Shown here in pieces: positions 52,472 to 61,590 of a stretch of DNA of 64,000 bases. The stretch's first letter is position 1. Every line of letters begins with the position of its first letter. This DNA is from Pseudomonas sp. RSB 5.4 (GTDB lineage: Bacteria > Pseudomonadota > Gammaproteobacteria > Pseudomonadales > Pseudomonadaceae). The notes below the pieces were generated by a model. It had not been told where the DNA came from. It made no database searches and was given only the letters and a program-made list of their open reading frames with translations. Both the position numbers and the translations under genes were made by a program. The stretch spans positions 4,163,001 through 4,227,000 of the forward strand of contig NZ_CP146986.1 of NCBI RefSeq assembly GCF_037126175.1, given 5' to 3'.

Positions 52472-52550
52472 GCCTTCGCGAGCAAGCCCGCTCCCACAGG
52501 GGACCGTGTTCACAGCACAAATCCAATGTGGGAGGGGGCTTGCTCCCGAA
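52472..52550. repeat. REP doublet, opposite orientation, diverged right copy
   Basis: Left TTCGCGAGCAAGCCCGCTCC; right TGTGGGAGGGGGCTTGCTCC, a hybrid between two REP families (GGGG instead of GCGG, CTCCCGAA instead of CTCGCGAA). The same hybrid right copy occurs at 62731. Confidence 0.82.
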
Positions 52551-52573
52551 TGGGGCCAACGCGGTGTGAAGCC

Positions 52574-52999
52574 TTAAACAGGCTTGGCCCCCATCAACCC
52601 GGCAATGGCGATAAAGCAGACAATGCTGAACAACGCCAGGGCAAAGCTGAACCGCCCCAACCCGCTCGGCGCCTTGCGCAACCGATTCAACCGCACCAGC
52701 AACCAGAACCACGCCAGTGCCGCCACGGTGTACAGCACGCTGGAGGCCAGCAACCAGGTCTGTCCCAGCGGCCAGCCAACCAGATGCACCATGCCCCAGC
52801 CAGTGAACGGCATGCTCAACAGCGCCAGGCCCATCAACAACCAGATGAACACCCGTGGCCGTTGCAGGGTGCGGCTGCCCGCCGTGGCATCACCTTTGCG
52901 CCGCGCGAGAAAAACCCAGATTCCCAGACCCAGCGCACTGGCCAGCAACACCACGGTGGCGACCATGTGCGCGGTTTTCAGGGCAGTTAACGTTTCCAT
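52574..52999 (-). CDS. DUF2269 family membrane protein
   Basis: A 141-residue protein with four predicted membrane segments (~residues 8-30, ~46-66, ~76-100, ~116-138). The start METLTALKTAHMVATVVLLA and the later FIWLLMGLALLSMPFTGWGMVH match DUF2269 (DUF2269-type), which has a conserved histidine in the first segment (KTAHM). Unknown function. It lies 40 bp before the ilvA stop on the same strand. Confidence 0.8.
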   Translation of the reverse strand: METLTALKTAHMVATVVLLASALGLGIWVFLARRKGDATAGSRTLQRPRVFIWLLMGLALLSMPFTGWGMVHLVGWPLGQTWLLASSVLYTVAALAWFWLLVRLNRLRKAPSGLGRFSFALALFSIVCFIAIAGLMGAKPV

Positions 53000-53038
53000 T
53001 GTTCGATTTCCTTATGGCCTGCCCATCAGCGTAGCCGC

Positions 53039-54553
53039 TCAGCCAAGAAACAGCTGATAGGCCGGGTTTTCACTTTCATCCCAATACGGGTAGCCGATTT
53101 CCTCAAGCGCCGCCGGCACCAGATGACGCTCGTCATGCGGGACTTGCAGGCCCGCGACCACCCGGCCGTCCGCCGCGCCGTGGTTACGGTAGTGGAACAT
53201 CGAGATGTTCCAGCGTCCGCCCAGTTTGTTGAGGAAGTTGAACAGCGCGCCCGGACGCTCCGGGAATTCGAAGCGAAACACCACTTCGTCGATGACGTGC
53301 GCCGCGTGGCCGCCGACCATGTGGCGAATGTGCAACTTGGCCAGTTCGTTGTCGGTCAGGTCGAGCACCGGGAATCCCTGCCCGGTCAGGCTCGCCAGCA
53401 GTGCGCTGCGCGGGTCGTTTTCCGGGTGAGTCTGCACGCCAACGAAGATGTGCGCTTCGCTGCCGGTGTTGTAGCGGTAGTTGAATTCGGTGATCTGGCG
53501 CTTGCCGATCGCTTCGCAAAACGCCTTGAAGCTGCCGGCCTGCTCCGGGATGGTCACGGCGATGATCGCTTCGCGGCCCTCGCCCAGCTCGGCGCGTTCG
53601 GCGACGTGGCGCAGGCGATCGAAGTTGACGTTGGCCCCGGAGTCGATGGCGACGAAGGTCTGGCCGCTGACGCCACGCAACTCGACGTACTTCTTGATCC
53701 CGGCCACACCCAAGGCACCGGCAGGTTCGGTGATCGAGCGGGTATCGTCGTAGATATCCTTGATTGCCGCACAGATTTCGTCGGTGCTGACGGTGATCAC
53801 TTCGTCGACGTAATCCTTGCAGATGTCGAAGGTGTGCTGGCCGATCTGCGCCACGGCCACGCCGTCGGCAAAGATGCCCACGGTCGGCAGGACCACACGC
53901 TCGCCGGCGGCCATGGCCGCTTGCAGGCAGTTGGAGTCGTCCGGCTCGACGCCGATGACCTTGATGTCCGGACGCAGGTATTTCACGTACGCCGCGATGC
54001 CAGCGATCAGCCCGCCGCCGCCGACCGGCACGAAAATCGCGTCCAGCGGTTGCGGGTGCTGGCGCAGAATTTCCATCGCCACGGTGCCCTGCCCGGCAAT
54101 GGTGTGCGGATCGTCGTACGGGTGGATGTAAACGTAGCCCTTTTCATCGACCAGTTTCAGCGAATAGGCCAAGGCTTCCGGGAAGGAATCGCCGTGCAGC
54201 ACGACTTTGCCGCCGCGCGAACGCACGCCTTCGACCTTGATCTCGGGGGTGGTCTTGGGCATCACGATGGTCGCTTTCACGCCCAGCACTTTCGCCGCCA
54301 GCGCCAGACCCTGCGCATGGTTGCCCGCCGATGCGGTGACCACGCCACGGGCGCGCTCTTCGTCAGTCAACTGGGTCAACTTGTTGTACGCGCCGCGAAT
54401 CTTGAACGAGAACACCGGCTGCAAGTCTTCGCGCTTGAGCCAGATGTCATTGCCCAGCCGCTCGGAGAGCTGGCGAGCGTTCTGCAGCGGGGTTTCTACG
54501 GCAACGTCATAAACGCGCGAGGTGAGGATCTTTTTGACGTACTGTTCGAGCAT
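53039..54553 (-). CDS. ilvA: Threonine ammonia-lyase, biosynthetic IlvA
   Basis: PLP enzyme that converts threonine to 2-oxobutyrate, first step to isoleucine. At 504 residues it has the catalytic domain (~1-320, PLP lysine in FSFKIRGAYNKLTQL, the phosphate cup VGGGGLIAGIAAYVK) and two C-terminal ACT-like regulatory domains (residues ~335-500), which make it the feedback-inhibited biosynthetic form rather than the catabolic TdcB type. One of two or more ilvA copies usual in pseudomonads (PA0331 counterpart). Confidence 0.95.
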   Translation of the reverse strand: MLEQYVKKILTSRVYDVAVETPLQNARQLSERLGNDIWLKREDLQPVFSFKIRGAYNKLTQLTDEERARGVVTASAGNHAQGLALAAKVLGVKATIVMPKTTPEIKVEGVRSRGGKVVLHGDSFPEALAYSLKLVDEKGYVYIHPYDDPHTIAGQGTVAMEILRQHPQPLDAIFVPVGGGGLIAGIAAYVKYLRPDIKVIGVEPDDSNCLQAAMAAGERVVLPTVGIFADGVAVAQIGQHTFDICKDYVDEVITVSTDEICAAIKDIYDDTRSITEPAGALGVAGIKKYVELRGVSGQTFVAIDSGANVNFDRLRHVAERAELGEGREAIIAVTIPEQAGSFKAFCEAIGKRQITEFNYRYNTGSEAHIFVGVQTHPENDPRSALLASLTGQGFPVLDLTDNELAKLHIRHMVGGHAAHVIDEVVFRFEFPERPGALFNFLNKLGGRWNISMFHYRNHGAADGRVVAGLQVPHDERHLVPAALEEIGYPYWDESENPAYQLFLG

Positions 54554-54654
54554 CGGAAAGCATCACTGAGCGGTTGGGCAGGGCCAAGGAGTCTAACCCG
54601 GCTTTTGCCCGGGCGACCACACTGAACAGGGGGTTTTAGGGTGTGGAGAACTAT

Positions 54655-54776
54655 TGTGGCGAGGGAGCTTGCTCCCGCTCGGCTGCGCAGCAGTCGTAAA
54701 TCAGAACATTCGATTTGCCTGAAAGAATGCAAAGGACCGCTTCGCGCTCCAGCGGGAGCAAGCTCCCTCGCCACAG
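54655..54776. repeat. REP doublet, GTGGCGAGGGAGCTTGCTCCC family
   Basis: TTGTGGCGAGGGAGCTTGCT at the left, the reverse copy at the right, with an imperfect inner pair (CTCGGCTGCGCAGCAG). It fills most of the ~300-bp gap between ilvA and rpiA, the rest of which carries the divergent promoters. Confidence 0.85.
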
Positions 54777-54854
54777 GGGTGTTTCCCCCTTCACCACCGC
54801 GGGGCCTATAATGCCGGCCTTTCCGTACCCACCTTGCCCGCTTCCGGAGCCCGC

Positions 54855-55529
54855 ATGACCCAGGATCAACTCAAACAGGCAGTGGCTCAGGCCGCCGTCG
54901 ACTTCATCCTTCCGAAACTCGACGACAAGAGCATCGTCGGGGTCGGCACCGGCTCCACCGCCAACTGCTTCATCGATGCACTGGCCCAGCACAAGGGCGC
55001 GTTCGATGGCGCGGTCGCCAGCTCCGAAGCCACTGCGGCGCGCCTCAAGGGCCACGGGATTCCGGTGTATGAGCTGAACACCGTCAGCGATCTGGAGTTC
55101 TACGTCGATGGCGCCGATGAAAGCGACGAACACCTGAACCTGATCAAGGGCGGCGGCGCCGCCCTGACCCGCGAGAAGATCGTCGCGGCCGTGGCCAAGA
55201 CCTTCATCTGCATCGCCGACGCCAGCAAACTGGTGCCGGTGCTGGGCGAATTCCCGCTGCCGGTCGAAGTGATCCCGATGGCCCGCAGCCACGTGGCCCG
55301 TCAACTGGTGAAACTGGGCGGCGACCCGGTGTACCGCGAAGGCGTGCTGACCGATAACGGCAACATCATCCTCGACGTGTTCAACCTGCAGATCACCAAT
55401 CCGGTGGAGCTGGAAGCGCAGATCAACGCGATCGTCGGCGTGGTCACCAACGGTCTGTTCGCGGCGCGGCCGGCGGATCTGCTGTTGCTGGGCACCAGCG
55501 AAGGTGTGAAGACGCTGAAGGCTGAGTAA
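54855..55529 (+). CDS. rpiA: Ribose-5-phosphate isomerase A
   Basis: Interconverts ribose 5-phosphate and ribulose 5-phosphate in the pentose phosphate pathway. At 224 residues it has the family's standard length. Motifs: [15 protein letters not shown] at the substrate site, [43 protein letters not shown] at 54855 fits [17 protein letters not shown], while the upstream ATG at 54834 would add MPASGAR, which is not conserved. Confidence 0.97.
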   Translation: MTQDQLKQAVAQAAVDFILPKLDDKSIVGVGTGSTANCFIDALAQHKGAFDGAVASSEATAARLKGHGIPVYELNTVSDLEFYVDGADESDEHLNLIKGGGAALTREKIVAAVAKTFICIADASKLVPVLGEFPLPVEVIPMARSHVARQLVKLGGDPVYREGVLTDNGNIILDVFNLQITNPVELEAQINAIVGVVTNGLFAARPADLLLLGTSEGVKTLKAE

Positions 55530-55568
55530 GCCCGGCCGCCCCATTCTTAGGGTAATTGCATCACCCCC

Positions 55569-55656
55569 TGTGGGAGCGGGCTTGCTCGCGAATGCGGTGT
55601 GTCAGATACATTAATTTGTCTGATACACCGCATTCGCGAGCAAGCCCGCTCCCACA
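55569..55656. repeat. REP doublet, GTGGGAGCGGGCTTGCTCGCGAA family
   Basis: TGTGGGAGCGGGCTTGCTCG left, reverse copy right; outer stem extended by AATGCGGTGTGTCAGA and TCTGATACACCGCATT. One of the most regular copies in the window. Confidence 0.9.
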
Positions 55657-55677
55657 TTTGGTTTTTTGGGGTGTCAG

Positions 55678-56595
55678 TCAGTTTTGCGCAGGTTTCTTGA
55701 AGACGTAAAACAAGTTCGGTTCGCTTACCAGATACAACGCCCCATCGTCATCCATCGCGATGCCCTCGGCCTGCGGCACGCTCTTCTGTAAACCCTGCCG
55801 TCCCTTGTTCAGTGACAGTGTGCTCAACGGCCGCCCGTCCACATCCAGCTCCAGAATCAGCCCCGACTCGTCGGACAGCGCCAGCAAATGGCCGCTGCGC
55901 TCGTCGTATTGCAGGCTCGACAGATCGCGCACGAACATCCCGGCATCGCGCTTGGGGTTGTTGATCACGTGCACCGCGTAGGACTTTTCCGGATTGAAGT
56001 GCGGAAATCCGTGCACTTCATAAATCAGCATCGGATCGCGCTCCTTGGCGACGAACAGGCGCTTGCCCACCGAGTCATACGCCAGGCCTTCGAAGCCCTT
56101 GTTGCCACTCATGTGCACGCCGAGGGTCATTTGTTCGGCGTCCGCCGCATCGAGGAAGGTCGTGCCTTGCTCCAGATGGACCTTGATCAGACGTTGCTCG
56201 CGCTCGTCAGTGATCACGTAGGTGTCGGCGCTGATGAACTCGACCGCTTCCGCATCGCCGAAACCAATCAACGCGATGCGCCGCAGAATTTTGCCTTTAA
56301 GCGACAACTCGACCAGTTCGGCATTCTTGTTGGTCACGGTGAACAGGCTCTTGCGCACCGGATCGTAGGTCAGCGCCGAAACATCGTCGTTCAGCCCTTC
56401 GATGACCCGAGCTTCGACCTCGACCCGGTATTGACCCAGACCAATGGCCTCGCTGCTCAACGGCTGCCACAAGGTATGCAGATTGAACCAGGCGCGCTCG
56501 AACAGGCGCAGGTATTGGCCGATCGCAATCAACGCGATCAGGGCAACAACCGACAGGATGATAAACAGGGGCTTGGGGCGGGCAAGTCGACGCAT
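55678..56595 (-). CDS. SdiA-regulated (YjiK-like) protein, copy 1
   Basis: A 305-residue protein with one N-terminal membrane segment (LFIILSVVALIALIAIGQYL, ~residues 10-30) and a beta-propeller-type SdiA-regulated domain. Typical pieces are LTYDPVRKSLFTVTNKNAEL, LSLKGKILRRIALIGFGDAE and VPQAEGIAMDDDGALYLVSE, then PNLFYVFKK at the C terminus. Start at 56595 begins at the anchor. The next gene on this strand is a paralog (copy 2) with the same ending. The family binds no known ligand; the phosphoesterase-like label sometimes given is unproven. Confidence 0.82.
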   Translation of the reverse strand: MRRLARPKPLFIILSVVALIALIAIGQYLRLFERAWFNLHTLWQPLSSEAIGLGQYRVEVEARVIEGLNDDVSALTYDPVRKSLFTVTNKNAELVELSLKGKILRRIALIGFGDAEAVEFISADTYVITDEREQRLIKVHLEQGTTFLDAADAEQMTLGVHMSGNKGFEGLAYDSVGKRLFVAKERDPMLIYEVHGFPHFNPEKSYAVHVINNPKRDAGMFVRDLSSLQYDERSGHLLALSDESGLILELDVDGRPLSTLSLNKGRQGLQKSVPQAEGIAMDDDGALYLVSEPNLFYVFKKPAQN

Positions 56596-56689
56596 TCGGG
56601 CAGGCTCGGGATCAAAACAGGCGGATGAAATATCACGCCTGTCTGAACTGAAGCTTAATGGCCACTTGCCCTTGCCCACAACAGAACCG

Positions 56690-56768
56690 TGTAGGAGCTG
56701 CCGAAGGCTGCGATCTTTTGATCTTGAAAAACAAAATCAAAAGATCGCAGCCTGCGGCAGCTCCTACA
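56690..56768. repeat. Long hairpin repeat, GTAGGAGCTGCCGAAGGCTGCGATC family
   Basis: The arms TGTAGGAGCTGCCGAAGGCT...GATCTTTTGAT and their near-perfect reverse copy make a hairpin of about 33 bp per arm around TGAAAAACAAA. It lies between the two SdiA-regulated genes. A fourth repeat family. Confidence 0.85.
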
Positions 56769-56785
56769 GGGAGAGGTTCAGGCTG

Positions 56786-57709
56786 CTACTTCTGCTTTTC
56801 GAAGCGGTAGAACAAGTTCGGCTCACTGACCATGTACAGCGTACCCGCGTCGTCCATGGTCACGCCTTCGGCACGGGGAATGGTGTTCTTCAATCCGTTG
56901 AAGCCGCCGAGCAGGGTCATGAAGCTGACTTGCTCGCCCTTCTCGTCCAGCTCCAGCAACAGGTGCGAATCGGCGGACAGCACCAGGGTGTGGCCGGTAC
57001 GCGGGTCGATGGCCAGTGCCGAGAGGTTGCGGATATCCAGTTCATCATTGGCCAGCTTCTGCTTGTCGCCCTTGAGGATCTGGCTGCCGTCGCTTTTCCA
57101 GGTGAACAGCGCCGGTGGCCGTTCTTCGCCCAGCAGCAACTGCTGGTTGCGCGGATCCCAGGTGATTGCCTCGAACGCCTTGTTCTGGTTTTTCGACGGA
57201 CCGAGATCGTATTTCGGGAAGTCGGCGATATTCAGCTCGCGGGTGTTGGCATCGACCTTGACGATGGTCAGCAGGTGCTCGCGCTCGTCGACAATCGCCA
57301 TCAGGCCGTTTTCCATCACGGTCACGCCTTCAGGATTGATCCAGCCAACCAGTGGCATCTTGCGCAGCACATCACCCTGCAAGCTCAGTTCGACCAGAAA
57401 CGGATTCTTGCCCATCACCGAAAACAGGGTTTTGGTCTGCGGGTTGTAGGACAGGTCCGAGGCCTCGTCCTTTTCCATGCCCGGCAGCAGCTTGCCGTCG
57501 ATCACCGCCCGATAATCCGGCAACCAGATGCTTGCCTTCTGCTCGGCCTGGCTCTCGAAACGTTCGCGCAGCCACAGCAGGCCACGGTCGTCCCAATGCA
57601 TGATGTGCGCCAGGCCATAAGCGACGGCGAGCACCAGCAATAGCCAGACATACCAGCGCAGGGCAAAACGTGAGCGACGGGAAGTTTTGAGCTGAGTTTG
57701 AGCTGACAT
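56786..57709 (-). CDS. SdiA-regulated (YjiK-like) protein, copy 2
   Basis: A 307-residue paralog of the preceding gene. It has an N-terminal membrane segment (WYVWLLLVLAVAYGLAHIM) and the same domain, with LSYNPQTKTLFSVMGKNPFL, LSLQGDVLRKMPLVGWINPE and IPRAEGVTMDDAGTLYMVSE, then PNLFYRFEKQ. The two copies probably arose by tandem duplication, now separated by a repeat. Function unknown; periplasm-facing anchoring is inferred. Confidence 0.82.
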   Translation of the reverse strand: MSAQTQLKTSRRSRFALRWYVWLLLVLAVAYGLAHIMHWDDRGLLWLRERFESQAEQKASIWLPDYRAVIDGKLLPGMEKDEASDLSYNPQTKTLFSVMGKNPFLVELSLQGDVLRKMPLVGWINPEGVTVMENGLMAIVDEREHLLTIVKVDANTRELNIADFPKYDLGPSKNQNKAFEAITWDPRNQQLLLGEERPPALFTWKSDGSQILKGDKQKLANDELDIRNLSALAIDPRTGHTLVLSADSHLLLELDEKGEQVSFMTLLGGFNGLKNTIPRAEGVTMDDAGTLYMVSEPNLFYRFEKQK

Positions 57710-57860
57710 CAGGGACGCGTTCCGAAAATTCAGGCTATGGGTAATAGCACAAAGAGGCCGGCTCAGACGCCAGAATGAGAGGAATTATCCGGACAGGATG
57801 TGAAAAAAACGGCAAAAGGCGGGATTGTCGTGCGGCTTTGCGAGCCGCGACACAGAGCCA

Positions 57861-57969
57861 ATGCAGGAGCGGGCACTTGCTCCCGCTGGGGCGCGAAGCG
57901 ACCTTGCTTTTCACTTCAAAAAGCAGGGGCCTGCTGCGCAGTCCAGCGGGAGCAAGCTCCCTCGCCACA
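57861..57969. repeat. REP doublet, GTGGCGAGGGAGCTTGCTCCC family, diverged left arm
   Basis: Left arm is changed (TGCAGGAGCGGGCACTTGCT), the inner pair (CGAAGCGACC, GGCCTGCTGCGCAG) and right copy (GAGCAAGCTCCCTCGCCACA) are well kept. It sits in the ~285-bp gap between the SdiA-regulated gene and the fumarylacetoacetase-like gene; no other feature was found there. Confidence 0.75.
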
Positions 57970-57994
57970 GTTGCTGTGTATCGAATGCGTTCGG

Positions 57995-58660
57995 TCAGCG
58001 CACGCTGCTGCTGAAACGGCTCGCTCCAACCAGTTCCAGGACGATGTCGTCGCCGACATTCAGCGGGCCGACGCCCACTGGCGTGCCGGTGAGGATTACG
58101 TCGCCGGCCTGCAGCGAGAAGCAGCCGGCCATGTGCTGGATCATCGGCACGATCGGGTTGAGCATCGCGCTGCTGTTGCCGTCCTGGCGTACTTCGCCGT
58201 TGATGGTCAGGCGGATGCCGATGTCGGTCAGATCAGCGAAGGTGCTGCCGACCACGAACGGGGCGATCACTGCCGCGCCGTCGAACGACTTGGCGATTTC
58301 CCATGGCAGGCCCTTGGACTTGAGCTCGGCCTGCTTGTCGCGCAGGGTCAGGTCCAGCGCCGGGGCGAACCCGGAGATCGCGTCGAGCACTTCTTCACGG
58401 CTCGGCTTGGTCGACAGCGGCTTGCCGATCAACACGGCGATTTCCGCTTCGTAGTGCACCGAACCGCGCTCGGTCGGAATGCTGAAGCCGCCTTCCAGCG
58501 GCACCACGCAACTGCCCGGCTTGATGAACAGCAACGGTTCGGTAGGAACCGGATTGTCCAGTTCCTTGGCGTGTTCGGCGTAATTACGGCCAATGCACAC
58601 GACTTTCCCGATCGGGAAGTGAATGCGCGTGCCGTCGACATACTGGTGCTGATAGCTCAT
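57995..58660 (-). CDS. Fumarylacetoacetate hydrolase family protein
   Basis: A 221-residue FAH-family hydrolase of the FAHD1/YcgM size class. Motifs: GKVVCIGRNYAEHAKEL, PLLFIKPGSCVVPLEGG, then VHYEAEIAVLIGK, where the paired acidic residues coordinate Mg2+, and VILTGTPVGVGPLNVGD near the C terminus. Likely substrates are acylpyruvates or oxaloacetate. It lies 39 bp beyond the D-2-hydroxyglutarate dehydrogenase gene on the same strand, so the two may be cotranscribed. Confidence 0.85.
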   Translation of the reverse strand: MSYQHQYVDGTRIHFPIGKVVCIGRNYAEHAKELDNPVPTEPLLFIKPGSCVVPLEGGFSIPTERGSVHYEAEIAVLIGKPLSTKPSREEVLDAISGFAPALDLTLRDKQAELKSKGLPWEIAKSFDGAAVIAPFVVGSTFADLTDIGIRLTINGEVRQDGNSSAMLNPIVPMIQHMAGCFSLQAGDVILTGTPVGVGPLNVGDDIVLELVGASRFSSSVR

Positions 58661-58699
58661 TTACCGACTCCTGCCTTCATTGATTCAGGGGATTGCCAA

Positions 58700-60094
58700 T
58701 CAAACCGCGAAAATCTTGCCCGGGTTCATGATGCCGTTCGGATCGAACACCGCTTTGACCGCTTTCATGTACTCGATTTCGACCGGAGAGCGGCTGTACG
58801 TCAAGTAGTCGCGCTTGGTCATGCCCACGCCGTGTTCGGCGGAAATCGAGCCGTTGTACTTCTCGACGGTTTCGAATACCCACTTGTTGACGGTGGCGCA
58901 CTTGGCGAAAAACTCGTCCTTGCTCAGGTTATCCGGCTTGAGAATGTTCAGGTGCAGGTTGCCGTCGCCGATATGGCCGAACCAGACAATTTCGAAGTCC
59001 GGGTAGTATTCGCCGACGATCGCGTCGATTTCCTGCAGGAATGCCGGCACTTTCGACACGGTGACCGAGATGTCGTTCTTGTACGGTGTCCAGTGCGAGA
59101 TCGTCTCGGAGATGTACTCGCGCAGCTTCCACAGATTCTGCAGCTGGGTTTCGCTCTGGCTCATCACGCCGTCCAGCACCCAGCCTTGCTCGACGCAGTG
59201 TTCGAAGGTTTCCAGCGCCGTGTTGGCCACTGCTTCGCTGGTCGCTTCGAATTCCAGCAGCGCGTAGAACGGGCAGTCGGTTTCGAACGGCGCCGGTACG
59301 TCGCCACGCCCCAGCACTTTGGCCAATGCCTTGTCGGAGAAGAATTCGAACGCGGTCAGATCAAGCTTGCCCTGGAAGGCGTGGAGCACCGGCATGATCG
59401 AGTCGAAGTCGGCGGTGCCGAGCACCATGGCGGTCAGGTTTTTCGGTGCGCGATCCAGACGCATGGTCGCTTCGACCACAAAGCCGAGGGTGCCTTCGGC
59501 GCCGATGAACAACTGGCGCAGGTCGTAGCCGGTGGCGTTCTTGATCAGGTCCTTGTTCAGCTCCAGCACATCGCCCTTGCCGGTGACCACTTTCAGGCCG
59601 GCGACCCAGTTACGGGTCATGCCGTAGCGAATCACCTTGATCCCGCCGGCATTGGTGCCGATATTGCCGCCAATCTGGCTGGAACCGGCCGAAGCGAAGT
59701 CCACCGGGTAGTACAGGCCGTTTTCTTCGGCGACGTTCTGCAAATGTTCGGTGACCACACCCGGCTGACACACGGCGGTGCGGTCGGTGAGGTTCACGTC
59801 GAGGATCTGGTTCATGTAATCGAACGACACCACCACTTCGCCATTCGCGGCCACGGCGGCGGCGGACAGCCCGGTGCGCCCGCCCGACGGCACCAGCGCC
59901 ACTTTATGGGTGTTGGCCCAGCGGACGATGGCCTGCACCTGCTCGATGGTCTTGGGGAATACGATGGCGCTCGGCGCGGGGGCGAAGTGCTTGGTCCAAT
60001 CCTTGCCGTACGCGTTCAGGGAGTCGGCGTCGGTCAGGACCTTGCCAGGCTCGACCAGGGTCTTCAGTTCATCAATCAGGGCAGGATTGGTCAT
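58700..60094 (-). CDS. D-2-hydroxyglutarate dehydrogenase (FAD-linked)
   Basis: A 464-residue FAD-binding type-4 oxidase domain protein. The FAD motif is VPSGGRTGLSAAAVAANGEV (~residues 78-97), then GLYYPVDFASAGSSQIGGNI, and the C-terminal substrate motifs HIGDGNLHLNI and SAEHGVGMTKRDYL. It is divergent from serA. In P. stutzeri the counterpart oxidises D-2-hydroxyglutarate made by SerA back to 2-oxoglutarate, pulling serine synthesis forward; I assign the function on that basis. A glycolate-oxidase-like label is the alternative. Confidence 0.85.
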   Translation of the reverse strand: MTNPALIDELKTLVEPGKVLTDADSLNAYGKDWTKHFAPAPSAIVFPKTIEQVQAIVRWANTHKVALVPSGGRTGLSAAAVAANGEVVVSFDYMNQILDVNLTDRTAVCQPGVVTEHLQNVAEENGLYYPVDFASAGSSQIGGNIGTNAGGIKVIRYGMTRNWVAGLKVVTGKGDVLELNKDLIKNATGYDLRQLFIGAEGTLGFVVEATMRLDRAPKNLTAMVLGTADFDSIMPVLHAFQGKLDLTAFEFFSDKALAKVLGRGDVPAPFETDCPFYALLEFEATSEAVANTALETFEHCVEQGWVLDGVMSQSETQLQNLWKLREYISETISHWTPYKNDISVTVSKVPAFLQEIDAIVGEYYPDFEIVWFGHIGDGNLHLNILKPDNLSKDEFFAKCATVNKWVFETVEKYNGSISAEHGVGMTKRDYLTYSRSPVEIEYMKAVKAVFDPNGIMNPGKIFAV

Positions 60095-60298
60095 CGACAG
60101 AACTCTCGAACAATTCATGGTCATCCTGAAGACGCTTCACGTCGCAGGAATGAGTGTTTAGCGGGATGGCTATGCTAGCATACCGACCCCGCAGGCCAGT
60201 GCCCAAGGCCAGTTCTGCGGTGACGGCTTTCTTGTCGTCCAGGTCAATGTCTGTTGACCATTTCCTGCCATTTTTCTCCGGGATACAGGTTTACGCAG

Positions 60299-61528
60299 AT
60301 GAGCAAGACTTCTCTCGATAAGAGCAAGATCAAGTTCCTTCTTCTCGAAGGCGTCCACCAATCGGCTGTCGACGTCCTCAAGGCGGCGGGCTACACCAGC
60401 ATCGAATACCTGACAGGCTCCTTGCCGGAAGCCGAGCTCAAGGAAAAGATCGCTGACGCTCACTTCATCGGCATTCGTTCGCGCACCCAACTGACCGAAG
60501 AGATCTTCGATCACGCGAAGAAGCTGGTGGCAGTCGGCTGTTTCTGCATCGGCACCAACCAGGTTGACCTGAGTGCTGCCCGCGAGCGCGGCATCGCCGT
60601 GTTCAACGCGCCGTACTCCAACACCCGCTCCGTCGCGGAACTGGTGCTGGCCGAAGCGATCCTGCTGCTGCGCGGCATCCCGGAGAAAAACGCTTCCTGC
60701 CATCGTGGCGGCTGGATCAAATCCGCAGCCAACTCCTTCGAGATCCGTGGCAAGAAACTCGGCATCGTCGGCTACGGCTCGATCGGTACGCAGCTGTCGG
60801 TTCTGGCTGAAGGTCTGGGCATGCAGGTGTTCTTCTACGACACCGTGACCAAGCTGCCGCTGGGCAACGCTACTCAGGTCGGCAACCTGCACGAACTGCT
60901 GGGCATGTCCGACATCGTCACCCTGCACGTTCCGGAAACCGCTGCGACCCAGTGGATGATCGGCGAGAAGGAAATCCGCGCCATCAAGAAGGGCGGCATC
61001 CTGATCAACGCCGCGCGCGGCACCGTGGTCGAGCTGGACGCCCTGGCGGACGCGATCAAGGACAAGCACCTGATCGGCGCGGCCATCGACGTATTCCCGG
61101 TGGAGCCTCGCTCCAACGACGAAGAGTTCGAAAGCCCGCTGCGTGGCCTGGACAACGTGATCCTGACCCCGCACATCGGTGGTTCGACTGCCGAAGCGCA
61201 GGCCAACATCGGTCTGGAAGTGGCGGAAAAACTGGTCAAGTACAGCGACAACGGTACATCCGTTTCGTCGGTGAACTTCCCGGAAGTGGCCCTGCCGGCT
61301 CACCCTGGCAAGCACCGTCTGCTGCACATCCACGAGAACATCCCGGGTGTGATGAGCGAGATCAACAAGGTCTTCGCCGAAAACGGTATCAACATCTCCG
61401 GTCAGTTCCTGCAGACCAACGAGAAAGTCGGTTACGTGGTGATCGACGTCGACGCCGAGTACTCGGAGCTGGCGCAAGAGAAGCTGCAACACGTCAACGG
61501 TACTATCCGTAGCCGCGTGTTGTTCTGA
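60299..61528 (+). CDS. serA: D-3-phosphoglycerate dehydrogenase SerA
   Basis: Commits 3-phosphoglycerate to serine synthesis. At 409 residues it has the E. coli type of domain set: substrate domain, NAD domain with IVGYGSIGTQLSVLAEGLGM, catalytic residues in FIGIRSRTQL, NAARGTVVELD and HIGGSTAEAQANIG, and a C-terminal ACT domain (residues ~335-409, NFPEVALP...INISGQFLQT) for feedback inhibition. These enzymes also reduce 2-oxoglutarate to D-2-hydroxyglutarate. Start at 60299 (MSKTSLDKSK). A strong terminator follows. Confidence 0.97.
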   Translation: MSKTSLDKSKIKFLLLEGVHQSAVDVLKAAGYTSIEYLTGSLPEAELKEKIADAHFIGIRSRTQLTEEIFDHAKKLVAVGCFCIGTNQVDLSAARERGIAVFNAPYSNTRSVAELVLAEAILLLRGIPEKNASCHRGGWIKSAANSFEIRGKKLGIVGYGSIGTQLSVLAEGLGMQVFFYDTVTKLPLGNATQVGNLHELLGMSDIVTLHVPETAATQWMIGEKEIRAIKKGGILINAARGTVVELDALADAIKDKHLIGAAIDVFPVEPRSNDEEFESPLRGLDNVILTPHIGGSTAEAQANIGLEVAEKLVKYSDNGTSVSSVNFPEVALPAHPGKHRLLHIHENIPGVMSEINKVFAENGINISGQFLQTNEKVGYVVIDVDAEYSELAQEKLQHVNGTIRSRVLF

Positions 61529-61544
61529 TCGAACGCCGAGCAAT

Positions 61545-61575
61545 GAAAAAGGGAGCCTTCGAGGCTCCCTTTTTC
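61545..61575. terminator. Bidirectional intrinsic terminator between serA and DUF4399
   Basis: GAAAAAGGGAGCCT and AGGCTCCCTTTTTC pair over 14 bases around a 3-base loop, with T-runs on both strands. Confidence 0.93.
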
Positions 61576-61590
61576 ATGCCGCTGAAAACG

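Noticed and set aside
57800..60178. Long open frame on the plus strand opposite the FAH and D-2-hydroxyglutarate dehydrogenase genes
   Set aside because: It is antisense to two well-supported genes, has no domain match in its translation, and reflects high-GC third codon positions.
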